Source: Pseudomonas sp. ML96 | GTDB taxonomy: Bacteria; Pseudomonadota; Gammaproteobacteria; Pseudomonadales; Pseudomonadaceae | Assembly: GCF_000761545.1 (NCBI RefSeq) | Contig: NZ_JPMY01000046.1 | Location: 150,976 to 214,975 of the forward strand | Direction: 5' to 3' | Length of the DNA stretch: 64,000 nt | Part shown: piece by piece, positions 11,333 through 22,522 of the stretch | Layout: each line of letters opens with the position of its first letter | Numbering within the stretch: the first letter of the stretch is position 1 | Notes under the pieces: model-generated | What the model saw: only the letters and a program-made list of their open reading frames with translations | Database searches by the model: none | What the model was told of the DNA's origin: nothing | Position numbers and translations under genes: made by a program

Positions 11333-11348
11333 TGCAGCGCCCATGCCA
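11333..11348 (-). promoter_or_regulatory. Candidate sigma54 promoter of the secreted-protein operon
   Basis: Read leftward, TGGCATGGGCGCTGCA has the required GG-N10-GC spacing and differs from TGGCAC-N5-TTGCA by one base in each half. It is about 45 bp upstream of the start at 11287. An IHF-like site and a large palindrome lie further upstream, the usual layout for a sigma54 promoter. Confidence 0.55.
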
Positions 11349-11376
11349 GGCTCGAATAACTTAAATTATCCTTTTA

Positions 11377-11389
11377 AATCAGTAACTTA
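11377..11389 (+). promoter_or_regulatory. IHF-like site
   Basis: AATCAGTAACTTA fits the IHF consensus WATCARNNNNTTR exactly. It lies between the sigma54-like box (11333-11348) and the palindrome at 11427-11462, where DNA bending would bring an activator to the polymerase. Confidence 0.4.
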
Positions 11390-11426
11390 AAATAATTAGA
11401 AAGCGACCCCGCCATGCGCTTTGCAA

Positions 11427-11462
11427 GATCGTGCATTTTGCACAATTGCAAAATGCACGATC
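11427..11462. promoter_or_regulatory. 15-bp perfect inverted repeat (terminator-like or operator)
   Basis: GATCGTGCATTTTGC (11427-11441), loop ACAATT and its complement (11448-11462) form a long hairpin that overlaps the stop codon of the response-regulator kinase. There is no strong T-run. It contains TCGTGCATTTTGCAC, related to the palindrome upstream of algB, so it may be a protein-binding site rather than only a transcript end. Confidence 0.5.
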
Positions 11463-12648
11463 AGCTCAGCCGTGGCAGGACCACGCCGAAGCACGAGCCC
11501 TCACCGAGACGGCTGTGCAGCTCGAAATGGCCGCCATGGGCCTGGACGATCTGCTCGCTGATGAACAGCCCCAGACCGAGGCCATGCGGGATGCCGTTGT
11601 CGGCGACCCGCTCGAACTGCTCGAAGATGCGCCGCCGGTCCGCCTCGCCGATGCCCAGGCCCTGATCCTGCACCTCGACGCGGACGTGTTCGCCATCTGC
11701 CCGCACCCGCACCTCGACCGGCTTGCCGCCGCCATAGCGCTGGGCGTTGGTCAGCAGGTTGGCCAGCACCTGCTCGATGCGGAACTCGTCGACCAGCACC
11801 GGTGCCGGGCCCTCGACGCTTAGCGTCAGCACGCCATCGGCCTGGGCGAACTGCGGCGCCAGGGTCTCCACCACGCGCCCGGCGAGCACGCCGAGGTCGC
11901 TGGGCTGCGGGCGGATCGACAGCTTGCCGGTGCGGATGCGCGAGACGTCGAGCATGTCGTCGATCAACCGGGTCAGGCTGCGGATCTGCCGCTCGTCGCG
12001 GGTGGTCATCTCGCGCAGCTTGTCCAGGCTGAAGGCCTCGCTGCGGTTCTGCTGCAAACGCAGCTTACGCAGCTGCACCTCCAGGGTCAGGCCATTGAGC
12101 GGCGTGCGCAGCTCGTGGGAAACCACCGACATGAACACGTCGCGCATCTGCACCGCGTGCTGCAGTTCGCTCTGCGTCGCGCGCAGCTCGGCGAGCAGCG
12201 CCTCCTGCTCGCGGCGCGCCACCTCCAGCGCCTCCAGCTGGCAGCTCAGCGCCTTGCGCTGGCGGTACAGCTCGACGAACACCGCCACCTTGCTGCGCAC
12301 CTCGAAGGGCGACAGCGGCTTGTGCAGGAAGTCCACCGCGCCGCTCTCGTAGCCCTGGAAGGCGTAGTTCAGCTCGCGCCCGGCGGCGCTGACGAAGATG
12401 ATCGGGATGTGCTTGGTCTGTTCACGGCCGCGCATCAGCTCGGCCAGCTCGAAGCCGTTCATGCCTGGCATCTGCACGTCGAGCAGGGCCAGGGCGAAGT
12501 CGTGTTCGAGCAGCAGCGACAGCGCCTGCTCGCCACTGCTGGCCTGGTACACCGTGCGCTCCTCGTCCTGGATCAGCTTGTGCAGCGCCAGCAGGTTCTC
12601 CGGCAGATCGTCGACGATCAGCAGCTTGGCTTCGATCTTCCTCAGCAT
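11461..12648 (-). CDS. Receiver-histidine kinase hybrid
   Basis: 395 residues with no membrane segment. An N-terminal receiver (about 7-120) has phosphoacceptor D57 and K110. A coiled coil of about 40 residues follows, then HisKA with H178 in VVSHELRTPLNG and a HATPase domain with NLLTNAQRY and GLGLGLF. This order, receiver before kinase, suggests a cytoplasmic relay kinase that takes phosphate from another protein or is modulated by it. It is the last gene of a four-gene leftward operon; its start overlaps the end of the CheB gene by 7 bp. The likely upstream partner is the three-receiver kinase at 14059-17556. Substrates are unknown. Confidence 0.9.
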   Translation of the reverse strand: MLRKIEAKLLIVDDLPENLLALHKLIQDEERTVYQASSGEQALSLLLEHDFALALLDVQMPGMNGFELAELMRGREQTKHIPIIFVSAAGRELNYAFQGYESGAVDFLHKPLSPFEVRSKVAVFVELYRQRKALSCQLEALEVARREQEALLAELRATQSELQHAVQMRDVFMSVVSHELRTPLNGLTLEVQLRKLRLQQNRSEAFSLDKLREMTTRDERQIRSLTRLIDDMLDVSRIRTGKLSIRPQPSDLGVLAGRVVETLAPQFAQADGVLTLSVEGPAPVLVDEFRIEQVLANLLTNAQRYGGGKPVEVRVRADGEHVRVEVQDQGLGIGEADRRRIFEQFERVADNGIPHGLGLGLFISEQIVQAHGGHFELHSRLGEGSCFGVVLPRLS

Positions 12649-13253
12649 GACGGGGCATCCAGTTCGGTCAGCAGCATGTGCATGGCATCCAGGGTCAGCA
12701 GAAAATCCGGTTCGAGCAGCGCCAGGGCGGCCTCGGGCATGGTCGATACCTGCGCATCGGCCGGGTCCTGCAGCAGGGTCAGGCCGCCACCACGCTGCAC
12801 CGCCAGCAGCCCGGCGGCGCCATCCTCGTTGGCGCCGGTGAGCAGCGCGGCGGCCAGATGCTCGTCGTAGGCGTCGGCGGCGGATTCGAACAGCACGTCG
12901 ATCGAGGGCCGCGAGAAGTGCCGCGGCTCTTCACGGCTCAGGGAAAAGCTGCGGTCGCGCTCGATCGACAGATGATAGCCGGCCGGCGCCACGTAAACGG
13001 TGCCGGCGCGCAGGCTCTCCTTGTCCTCGGCCTCCTTGACCGGCAGCTGCAGGCGCCGCGCGAGCAGGTCGGCGAGCAGGCTGTCGCGGCTGTCCGGCAC
13101 GTGCAGCAGGCACACCACCGGCAGGCGGTAGTCCGCCGGCAATGGCGCGAGCAGGCGCAGCAGCGCCTCCACGCCACCGGCCGAGGCGCCGATCAGCAGC
13201 ACCTGCGGCGCCGGGCGGCGCTGGCCACGGAGGACGATCCAGCGGCTGTTCAT
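12642..13253 (-). CDS. CheB-type protein-glutamate methylesterase, catalytic domain only
   Basis: 203 residues, only the methylesterase domain; the N-terminal receiver of classical CheB is missing. The catalytic triad is visible: S24 in GASAGG, H51 in LLHVP and D144 in LTGANEDGA. In chemotaxis, CheB removes methyl groups from receptor glutamates. Here no receptor lies in the operon, so the substrate is open. The start overlaps the CheR stop (ATGA at 13250-13253), which implies translational coupling and equal output. Control could come from the neighbouring stand-alone or kinase-linked receivers instead of an attached one. Confidence 0.9.
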   Translation of the reverse strand: MNSRWIVLRGQRRPAPQVLLIGASAGGVEALLRLLAPLPADYRLPVVCLLHVPDSRDSLLADLLARRLQLPVKEAEDKESLRAGTVYVAPAGYHLSIERDRSFSLSREEPRHFSRPSIDVLFESAADAYDEHLAAALLTGANEDGAAGLLAVQRGGGLTLLQDPADAQVSTMPEAALALLEPDFLLTLDAMHMLLTELDAPSC

Positions 13254-14058
13254 CGTTTGCGGAAGATCCGTTCGCGGCGCACCACCGGCTCGAACTGCTC
13301 GGCGTAGGCGGAGAAGTCCAGGCTCTCCTTGCTGCCCAGGCCGAGGAAGCCGCGGTGACAGAGCGACTCGTGGAACAGCCCGAGCGCACGGTTCTGCAAC
13401 TCGCGGTTGAAGTAGATCAGCACGTTGCGGCAGGACACCAGCTGGGTCTCGGCGAACACGCTGTCGGTGGCCAGGCTGTGGTCGGCGAAGGTCACGTTGT
13501 TGCGCAGCGACTTGTCGAACAGCACCCGGTCGTAGGCCGCCGTGTAGTAGTCGGAGAAGGCCCGCGTGCCGCCGGACTTCTGGTAGTTCTCGGTGTAGGT
13601 GCGCAGGTTGTCGAGGGCGAAGATGCCCTGCTCGGCCTTCTCCAGCGAGTGCGGGTTGATGTCGGTGGCGTAGATCATGCTGCGCTCCAGCAAGCCTTCC
13701 TCTTGCAGCAGGATGGCCAGCGAGTAGACCTCCTCGCCGGTGCTGCAGCCGGCCACCCAGATCTTCAGCGAGGGGTAGGTGTGCAGCAGCGGCACCACCT
13801 GCTCGCGCAGGGCGAGGAAGTAGCCGGGGTCGCGGAACATCTCGCTGACCGGGATGGTGAGGAACTGCAGCAGCTGCATGAACGCCGAGGGCTCGTGCAG
13901 GATGCGCTCCTGCAGCGCGGAGATGGTCGGGCAGCCCAGCTGTGCCTGTGCCTGCTGCACGCGGCGCTTGAGCGAGGCGCCGGCGTAGTCGCGGAAGTCG
14001 TAGCTGTAGCGCAGGTAGATCGCCTCGATCAGCAGGCGCAGTTCGATCTGCTCGGGCA

Positions 14059-14059
<1 letters not shown>
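13250..14059 (-). CDS. CheR-type protein-glutamate methyltransferase
   Basis: 269 residues with the CheR N-terminal helical domain followed by the SAM-binding fold. Motifs seen are WVAGCSTGEEVYSL (SAM loop), YATDIN and CRNVLIYFN. It would methylate glutamates on a receptor-like protein using S-adenosylmethionine. Its ATG (14059) overlaps the stop of the large hybrid kinase by one base, and its stop overlaps the CheB start, so all three are coupled. A longer upstream frame exists but lies entirely within the kinase gene and lacks similarity. The operon has no CheA, CheW or chemoreceptor. Confidence 0.92.
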
Positions 14060-17556
<3,497 letters not shown>

Positions 17557-17673
17557 TGTGGGTTGACTCGCTGCTTCTGTGGCGGGGCGGCTGTGGCAAA
17601 CTGACACCGTAGGTTTGCCGAAGTTTGCCAAACAATCGCGCGCGTTGCCGCCCGGATCTAGCCTGAGAAATTG

Positions 17674-18069
17674 ATGAACAGCTACCAGCCCACTATCCGC
17701 AAGAGCATCCTGCTGGTCGAAGACGACGATGTCGTGCGCTTCCTCACGGTCGAGATACTCGAGGAATTCGGCTACCAGGTGCAGGCACTGGGCGATGCCA
17801 ACAGTGCGCTGGAACTGCTGCGCAGCGGCGAACCCTGCGACCTGCTGATGAGCGACGTCGGCCTGCCCGGCCTCAGCGGGCGCGAACTGGTCGAGGCGGC
17901 GCGCGAGCTGCGGCCGACCCTGCCGGTGCTGTTCGCCAGTGGTTACAGCGAGCCAGGCCTGCTCGACGATATCCGCCGCAAGCACCCGCAGGCCGCCACC
18001 GACAGCATCGTCAAACCCTTCGACTTCGATCAGCTGGCGCGTTGCCTGAGCGAACTGGTCGGCGTCTAG
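17674..18069 (+). CDS. Single-domain response regulator
   Basis: 131 residues forming one receiver domain: acidic pocket EDDD at 16-19, phosphoacceptor D61 in LLMSDVGLPG, and K114 in IVKPFDF. There is no output domain. It resembles the stand-alone receivers that act as phosphate shuttles or sinks with hybrid kinases (LFASGYSEP motif). It is divergent from the large hybrid kinase, separated by 117 bp, and is probably part of the same pathway. The ATG at 17674 is preferred to the TTG just before it; GAGAAA provides a weak ribosome site. Confidence 0.88.
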   Translation: MNSYQPTIRKSILLVEDDDVVRFLTVEILEEFGYQVQALGDANSALELLRSGEPCDLLMSDVGLPGLSGRELVEAARELRPTLPVLFASGYSEPGLLDDIRRKHPQAATDSIVKPFDFDQLARCLSELVGV

Positions 18070-18139
18070 GGCGCGCACTGGCGCCGTTACGGAGCGGCAT
18101 CTAGTCTGGACTCACCACTAGGAGAAGGAGAGTCCGTTC

Positions 18140-18796
18140 ATGTCTCGTGCCAGTCTGTTCTGCCTGAGCCTGTTCGCCAGCCTGCTGATTGCCGGCTGCG
18201 CCAGCAAGACCACCCAGCCCTCGCAGTATTCCGGCTTCCTCGCCGACTATTCGCAGCTGCAACCGGCCAAATCGCCCAGCGGCGCGCCGGTACTGCGCTG
18301 GGTTGCGCCAACCTTCAAGCCGGATGCCTATCCGGAGGTCTACGTCGAGAAGCCGGTGTTCTACCCGGCGCCCAAGCCTAGCGACACCGTCAGCCAGGCC
18401 ACCCTGGACCAGATCAGCGACTACCTGCAGAAGGCCATCGAGCGAGAACTGTCGCAACGCATGCGTATCGTCGATACCCCGACCCGCGACAGCCTGGTAT
18501 TGCGCAGCGCCATCACCGCAGTGGACAGCTCCGCCGAAGATCTGCACGTCTACGAGGTGATCCCGATCGCCCTGGTACTGGCCGCGGCCAATACCGCCGC
18601 CGGCACCCGCGACCGCGACACCAATATCTACCTCGAGCTGGAAGGCGTGGATGCGCGCAACAACGAGCCGATGATCCGCGTGGTACGCAAGGGCCACGGC
18701 CTGAAGCTGGAGAACGACAGCACCCAGCTGACCCTCAAGGACATCCAGCCGGCACTGGACTCCTGGGCCAAGGACGCGCGCGCCTTCAAACCATGA
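18140..18796 (+). CDS. DUF3313-type lipoprotein
   Basis: 218 residues with a lipoprotein signal: hydrophobic core and lipobox LIAGC with C20. The residue after the cysteine is alanine, so sorting to the outer membrane is expected. The mature part resembles the DUF3313 family, whose function is unknown. The ATG at 18140 has GGAGAAGGAGAG upstream. It stands alone after the response regulator, and a 13-bp hairpin follows it. Confidence 0.85.
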   Translation: MSRASLFCLSLFASLLIAGCASKTTQPSQYSGFLADYSQLQPAKSPSGAPVLRWVAPTFKPDAYPEVYVEKPVFYPAPKPSDTVSQATLDQISDYLQKAIERELSQRMRIVDTPTRDSLVLRSAITAVDSSAEDLHVYEVIPIALVLAAANTAAGTRDRDTNIYLELEGVDARNNEPMIRVVRKGHGLKLENDSTQLTLKDIQPALDSWAKDARAFKP

Positions 18797-18831
18797 TGCC
18801 GGCCCATCAGGGCAACTGATGGCGATTGCTC

Positions 18832-18863
18832 CACGTGGCCAGACCCTAGAGTCTGGCCACGTG
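18832..18863. terminator. 13-bp perfect hairpin between two genes
   Basis: CACGTGGCCAGAC (18832-18844), loop CCTAGA and its complement (18851-18863). It is stable but lacks a T-run, and it ends 16 bp before the next start codon, within the leader of the DUF1330 gene. It may end the lipoprotein transcript or act as an operator. Confidence 0.45.
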
Positions 18864-18879
18864 CCCTTTGGAGATCGCC

Positions 18880-19290
18880 ATGCCCAGCATCAACCCCAGC
18901 CCGCAACAGTTGGCCCAGTTCGCCGCCGCGATGCCCGCCGGCCAGCCCATTCTCATGCTCAACCTGCTGCGCTATCGCGACCAGGCTGCCTACTCTGACG
19001 CCAGCTCGCACAGCCCCTGCAGCGGCCGCGAAGCCTATGCCCGCTATAGCCGCACGGCGCTGAGCAAGGTGCGCGGTGTGGGCGGTAGCGTGCAGCTGCT
19101 GGCCGGCGTCCGCGCCGCACTGATCGCGCCGCAGGATGAACACTGGGATGAAATGCTGCTGGTGAGCTACCCCTCGCCAGAGGCCTTCCTGGCGATGCTC
19201 GCCGATCCGGAATATCGCGCCGCCACCGAGCACCGCAGTGCGGCCCTGGCCGACTCGCGGCTGATCGGCTGCCAGCCACCGACGGTCTAG
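18880..19290 (+). CDS. DUF1330-like / dimeric alpha-beta barrel protein
   Basis: 136 residues, cytoplasmic. It has the N-terminal strand PILMLNLLRYR, a central YARYSRTAL helix and a C-terminal YPSPEAFLAML motif, as in the DUF1330 family of ferredoxin-like dimeric barrels. The enzymatic role is not known. TTTGGAG precedes the ATG at 18880. Its TAG stop shares the four bases CTAG (19287-19290) with the TAG of the convergent c-di-GMP phosphodiesterase gene, so there is no room for a separate terminator. Confidence 0.75.
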   Translation: MPSINPSPQQLAQFAAAMPAGQPILMLNLLRYRDQAAYSDASSHSPCSGREAYARYSRTALSKVRGVGGSVQLLAGVRAALIAPQDEHWDEMLLVSYPSPEAFLAMLADPEYRAATEHRSAALADSRLIGCQPPTV

Positions 19291-20861
19291 GCCGCCTGAC
19301 GCTCCAGCAGACGGCGGAACTGTCTGGCGGTCAGCGGCTTGGCGAACAGCCAGCCCTGGCCGCACTCGGCGCCCTGGGCGGCGAGGAACAGCGCCTGGGC
19401 CTCGTGCTCGATGCCCTCGGCCACCACCTTCAGCTGCAGCGCCGCCGCCATCTGGATGATGTGCGGCGCCACACCGCTGCTGGCCGCGTCGTGGCCCAGG
19501 GCATCGACGAAGGACTTGTCGATCTTCAGCACATCGGCCGGCAGCTCCTGCAGATAGGCCAGGCTGGAGTAGCCGGTGCCGAAATCGTCGATCAGCACGC
19601 GGTGACCGCTCTCGCGCAGCTGTGCCAGCACGCCCTTGGCCGCCTGGATGTCGGCCAGGCCGGACTCGGTGACTTCGAAGGCGATCTGCGCCGCGCGCAC
19701 CTGATACTGCAGCAGCAGGCGTGAGGCCAGCGCGCTGATGCGCGGCTCGGCCACGTCGCAGGCGGCCAGGTTGATCGAGATGTACAGCCCCGGCTGTTCG
19801 CGCAGCAGCTCGCCGAGCTGCGCCATCACCTGTTCCAGCATGTAGTCGGTGATCTCGCGGATCTGCCCGCTGCTCTCGGCCATCGGAATGAAATGGTCCG
19901 GGCCGAGCAGCTTGCCGTCGGCCCGGCGCCAGCGCACCAGAGCTTCGGCGCCGACGCAGCGGCGGCTGCCAAGGTCGAAGATCGGCTGGTAGCGCACGCG
20001 CAGGGCGCGGCGGCGCAAGGCCGAGGTCAGCGAGCCGCCGAGTGACTGGCGATAGCTGACCAGGTGATAGGTGCCGCCGGCCGCCAGCAGGGCCAGCAGC
20101 ACGGCTACCGGCAGCCAGCCGGCCAGCCCTTCCCGCAGGCGCTGTTGCAGCAGGCTGCGGTCGGCAAACAGCACCAGGTCGAAGTCGGCGCTGGCAGTCG
20201 GCATGCGATAGACCAGCTGGCCCGGCGTCACCAGCAGGGTCTGCTCCTGCGGCCAGCCCGCGGCCGGCGGCCAGGTCTGCGGCGTACCCAGCACGGTCAG
20301 GGCGGTACCACCATGACGCGGCACGATCAGCAGGCTACCGCCGGGCGGCAGCTCGACCATGTCGGCCAGGTGCCCGCGCGAGGTGGAGAGACGGAAGTAG
20401 CCACGCCCGACCACCAGCGCGGCCAGGTCATCGTCGGGTTGCGCGGTGGTGTTCAGCCAGTAGCGCTGCCGCTCGCCTTCCAGGTCCGCCGGGCGTTCGG
20501 GGCCGAACGAGCTGCGCCGTGGCGAGGAGGAACAGCGCTGGTCGCCGCCGATGAAAGCCGCCTCGTAGACGAAGCGGTGCTGGAACACCACGCGGCGCAG
20601 GGTCTCGACCATGGCCATGTCGCAGCCGCGCAGGGGTTGCTGTTCCAGTTCGTCGAGGGCGCGGCCGAGCTGGCCGAAGATCTGTTCGATACGTTCCAGG
20701 AAGCGCTGGCCCTGGGTCTGCAGACGCTCGGCCTCGGCCTGCTGGGCCTGCTGGTTGGCCAGCCACAGCCCCGCGGCACCGAACAGCGCCAGCCCCAGGC
20801 AACCGACCAGCAGTGCCGCCGGCCAGGGGCGGAAGATTAGGCGGCGCAGGCTCGGCGACAT
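19287..20861 (-). CDS. CSS-motif EAL phosphodiesterase (c-di-GMP)
   Basis: 524 residues: TM1 (about 12-34), a periplasmic CSS domain with the C-S-S motif at 110-112 and a second cysteine at C80, TM2 (about 248-268), and a cytoplasmic EAL domain. The active-site signatures EALVRW, DDFGTGYSSL, KIDKSF and AEGIEHEAQ are intact, so it should hydrolyse c-di-GMP. In the E. coli CSS-EAL enzymes, the two periplasmic cysteines form a DsbA-dependent disulfide that restrains activity; the same is inferred here. GGGAG precedes ATG 20861, within the 3' arm of a hairpin at 20872-20890. It is convergent and overlapping with the DUF1330 gene. Confidence 0.92.
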   Translation of the reverse strand: MSPSLRRLIFRPWPAALLVGCLGLALFGAAGLWLANQQAQQAEAERLQTQGQRFLERIEQIFGQLGRALDELEQQPLRGCDMAMVETLRRVVFQHRFVYEAAFIGGDQRCSSSPRRSSFGPERPADLEGERQRYWLNTTAQPDDDLAALVVGRGYFRLSTSRGHLADMVELPPGGSLLIVPRHGGTALTVLGTPQTWPPAAGWPQEQTLLVTPGQLVYRMPTASADFDLVLFADRSLLQQRLREGLAGWLPVAVLLALLAAGGTYHLVSYRQSLGGSLTSALRRRALRVRYQPIFDLGSRRCVGAEALVRWRRADGKLLGPDHFIPMAESSGQIREITDYMLEQVMAQLGELLREQPGLYISINLAACDVAEPRISALASRLLLQYQVRAAQIAFEVTESGLADIQAAKGVLAQLRESGHRVLIDDFGTGYSSLAYLQELPADVLKIDKSFVDALGHDAASSGVAPHIIQMAAALQLKVVAEGIEHEAQALFLAAQGAECGQGWLFAKPLTARQFRRLLERQAA

Positions 20862-20871
20862 GATGAAGCTC

Positions 20872-20890
20872 CCTGAGAGAACCTCTCAGG
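20872..20890 (-). promoter_or_regulatory. Hairpin beside the ribosome-binding site of the CSS-EAL gene
   Basis: In the leftward transcript, CCTGAGAG, a three-base loop and CTCTCAGG form an 8-bp stem. Its last two G bases run into the GGGAG ribosome-binding sequence just before the ATG at 20861. It could limit translation or present a GGA motif to an Rsm/Csr-type protein. This is inferred from sequence only. Confidence 0.45.
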
Positions 20891-20965
20891 TATAGCCCAG
20901 CGGCTGCGCTGAGCACGGCCTGCAGGCCGCGGCGTGCGTGCCTTGCGACAAACGGCAGGGCGGCC

Positions 20966-21742
20966 TCAGCGCTGGTTGAGCACCTGCAGGATGGCCGCCG
21001 TCTCGGCATCCGGCTCGCCGTCGTAACGCGCCGGACGGTACTTCATCTGCATGGCGATCAGCACGTTGCGAGTGGCCTGGTCGAGCACGCCGGTGCGCGG
21101 CACTTCATAGCCAAGCTCGTGCAGCTGCGCCTGGAACCACACCACCTCGGGCAACACGCTGGCGAAGCGCATCTGTTCGCGGCTCACCGCGCCAGCGTCC
21201 GGCCAACGGATCAGGCCGGCGTCGGCCAAGCGCTTCCAGGGGAACAGCGGGCCCGGGTCGACCTTGCGCTGCGGGGCGATGTCGCTGTGGCCGATGATGC
21301 TGTCGATCGGAAGCTGGTGGCGCTTGACCAGGTCCTTGAGCAGCACGATCAGCGTCTCGATCTGCGCCTCACTGTAGGGCTGCCAGTAGCGCCCGGCCGG
21401 GCCCTGGAAGTAGCCCTGGTTGACCAGCTCGATGCCGATGGTGCTGGCGTTGAGCCAGGTCCGCCCCTGCCACTGGCTGTCACCGGCATGCCAGGCGCGG
21501 CGATCCTCGTCGACCAGGCGATAGACCTTGGCCGAGCCGTCGTCGATCAGGTAATGGGCGCTGACTTCGCCACGGGTCAGCAGGGCCAGGGAGCGCGCCA
21601 GATCCGTGGAGGTGTAGTGCAGCACGATGTACTGCACGCGGCTGCTCTGGCCCTGGGAGCGCAGGCTGTCGTCGATCTGCAGGCCGCCGCCGGCACAGCC
21701 GGCGAGGAGCAGAACGGAGAGGGCGAGGCTGAGGAATCTCAT
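20966..21742 (-). CDS. ampDh2: N-acetylmuramyl-L-alanine amidase AmpDh2 (lipoprotein)
   Basis: 258 residues. A lipoprotein signal ends LLAGC with C16, followed by an amidase_2 domain (about 30-180) with zinc ligands in LHYTS, in IGHSDIAPQRKVDPG and near WHAGDS. A C-terminal peptidoglycan-binding-like domain follows. It cleaves the amide bond between N-acetylmuramic acid and L-alanine in peptidoglycan at the outer membrane. AmpDh2 of P. aeruginosa has the same size, lipidation and neighbourhood (between kinB and dgcH). The MarC gene ends 11 bp upstream, so the two are probably co-transcribed. Confidence 0.93.
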   Translation of the reverse strand: MRFLSLALSVLLLAGCAGGGLQIDDSLRSQGQSSRVQYIVLHYTSTDLARSLALLTRGEVSAHYLIDDGSAKVYRLVDEDRRAWHAGDSQWQGRTWLNASTIGIELVNQGYFQGPAGRYWQPYSEAQIETLIVLLKDLVKRHQLPIDSIIGHSDIAPQRKVDPGPLFPWKRLADAGLIRWPDAGAVSREQMRFASVLPEVVWFQAQLHELGYEVPRTGVLDQATRNVLIAMQMKYRPARYDGEPDAETAAILQVLNQR

Positions 21743-21753
21743 CGGTCGCTCGA

Positions 21754-22347
21754 TCAGGGGGTGATGTGCAGGATGCTCTGCAGGTTATCCAGCAGCATGT
21801 CGACGCTGAGCATGATCAGCAGCATGCCGGTCAGGCGCTCCACTGCGGTGAGACCGCGCGGGCCGAGGAACTTCTGCAGCCAGGAAGCCTGCAGCAGGAT
21901 ACTGGCGGTGGCCAGCCAGGCCAGGCCGACGGCCAGGTACAGCTCCCACATCGGGCCCTCGTAGGTACTGCGCAGGGTCAGCAGCACCGCCAGCGCCGAC
22001 GGGCCGGCCACCGCCGGCGTGGCCAGCGGCACCAGCAGCGGCTCGCCGTCCGGCAGGTCGCCGAGCACGCCCTCGGGGCGTGGGAAGATCAGGCGCATGG
22101 CGATGATGAACAGGATGATGCCGCCGGCGATGGCGGTGGACTCGCGCGACAGGCCCAGGCCGCTGAGGATCTTGTCGCCGAAGGTGAGGAAGATCATCAG
22201 CAGCGCCAGGGCCAGCAGCAGCTCGCGCATGGCCACGCGCATGCGCCGCTCGGGGGCGACGTTCTTCAGCGCGGCGAGGTAGATGGCGATGTTGCCGAAG
22301 GGATCGGTGACCAGAAAAACCAGTACGGCGATGCCGAAGATATCCAT
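21754..22347 (-). CDS. MarC-family inner membrane protein
   Basis: 197 residues with six predicted membrane helices. It has the family signatures FLVTDPFGNIAIYL near the start and PLATPAVAGPSA in the middle. MarC/YhgN proteins have no established substrate; an early link to multiple antibiotic resistance was not upheld. The ATG at 22347 has AGGAG upstream, so an eight-residue longer start is rejected. It is probably the first gene of a leftward pair with ampDh2. Confidence 0.88.
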   Translation of the reverse strand: MDIFGIAVLVFLVTDPFGNIAIYLAALKNVAPERRMRVAMRELLLALALLMIFLTFGDKILSGLGLSRESTAIAGGIILFIIAMRLIFPRPEGVLGDLPDGEPLLVPLATPAVAGPSALAVLLTLRSTYEGPMWELYLAVGLAWLATASILLQASWLQKFLGPRGLTAVERLTGMLLIMLSVDMLLDNLQSILHITP

Positions 22348-22522
22348 GCGAAGCTCCTGAACTATCCGCACAGTCTATCTGCCGCCGCCACGCCGGCAAA
22401 ATGCGAAACCCGTCACGGGCGGCTCTGAGCAGGGGATATCAGGCACAACGCCGGGGATAAACGGCAGTGCAGGTTGGTCATAGCAGCGTATCGTCTAATA
22501 CATGCCCTCGAGGAGGACCGCC

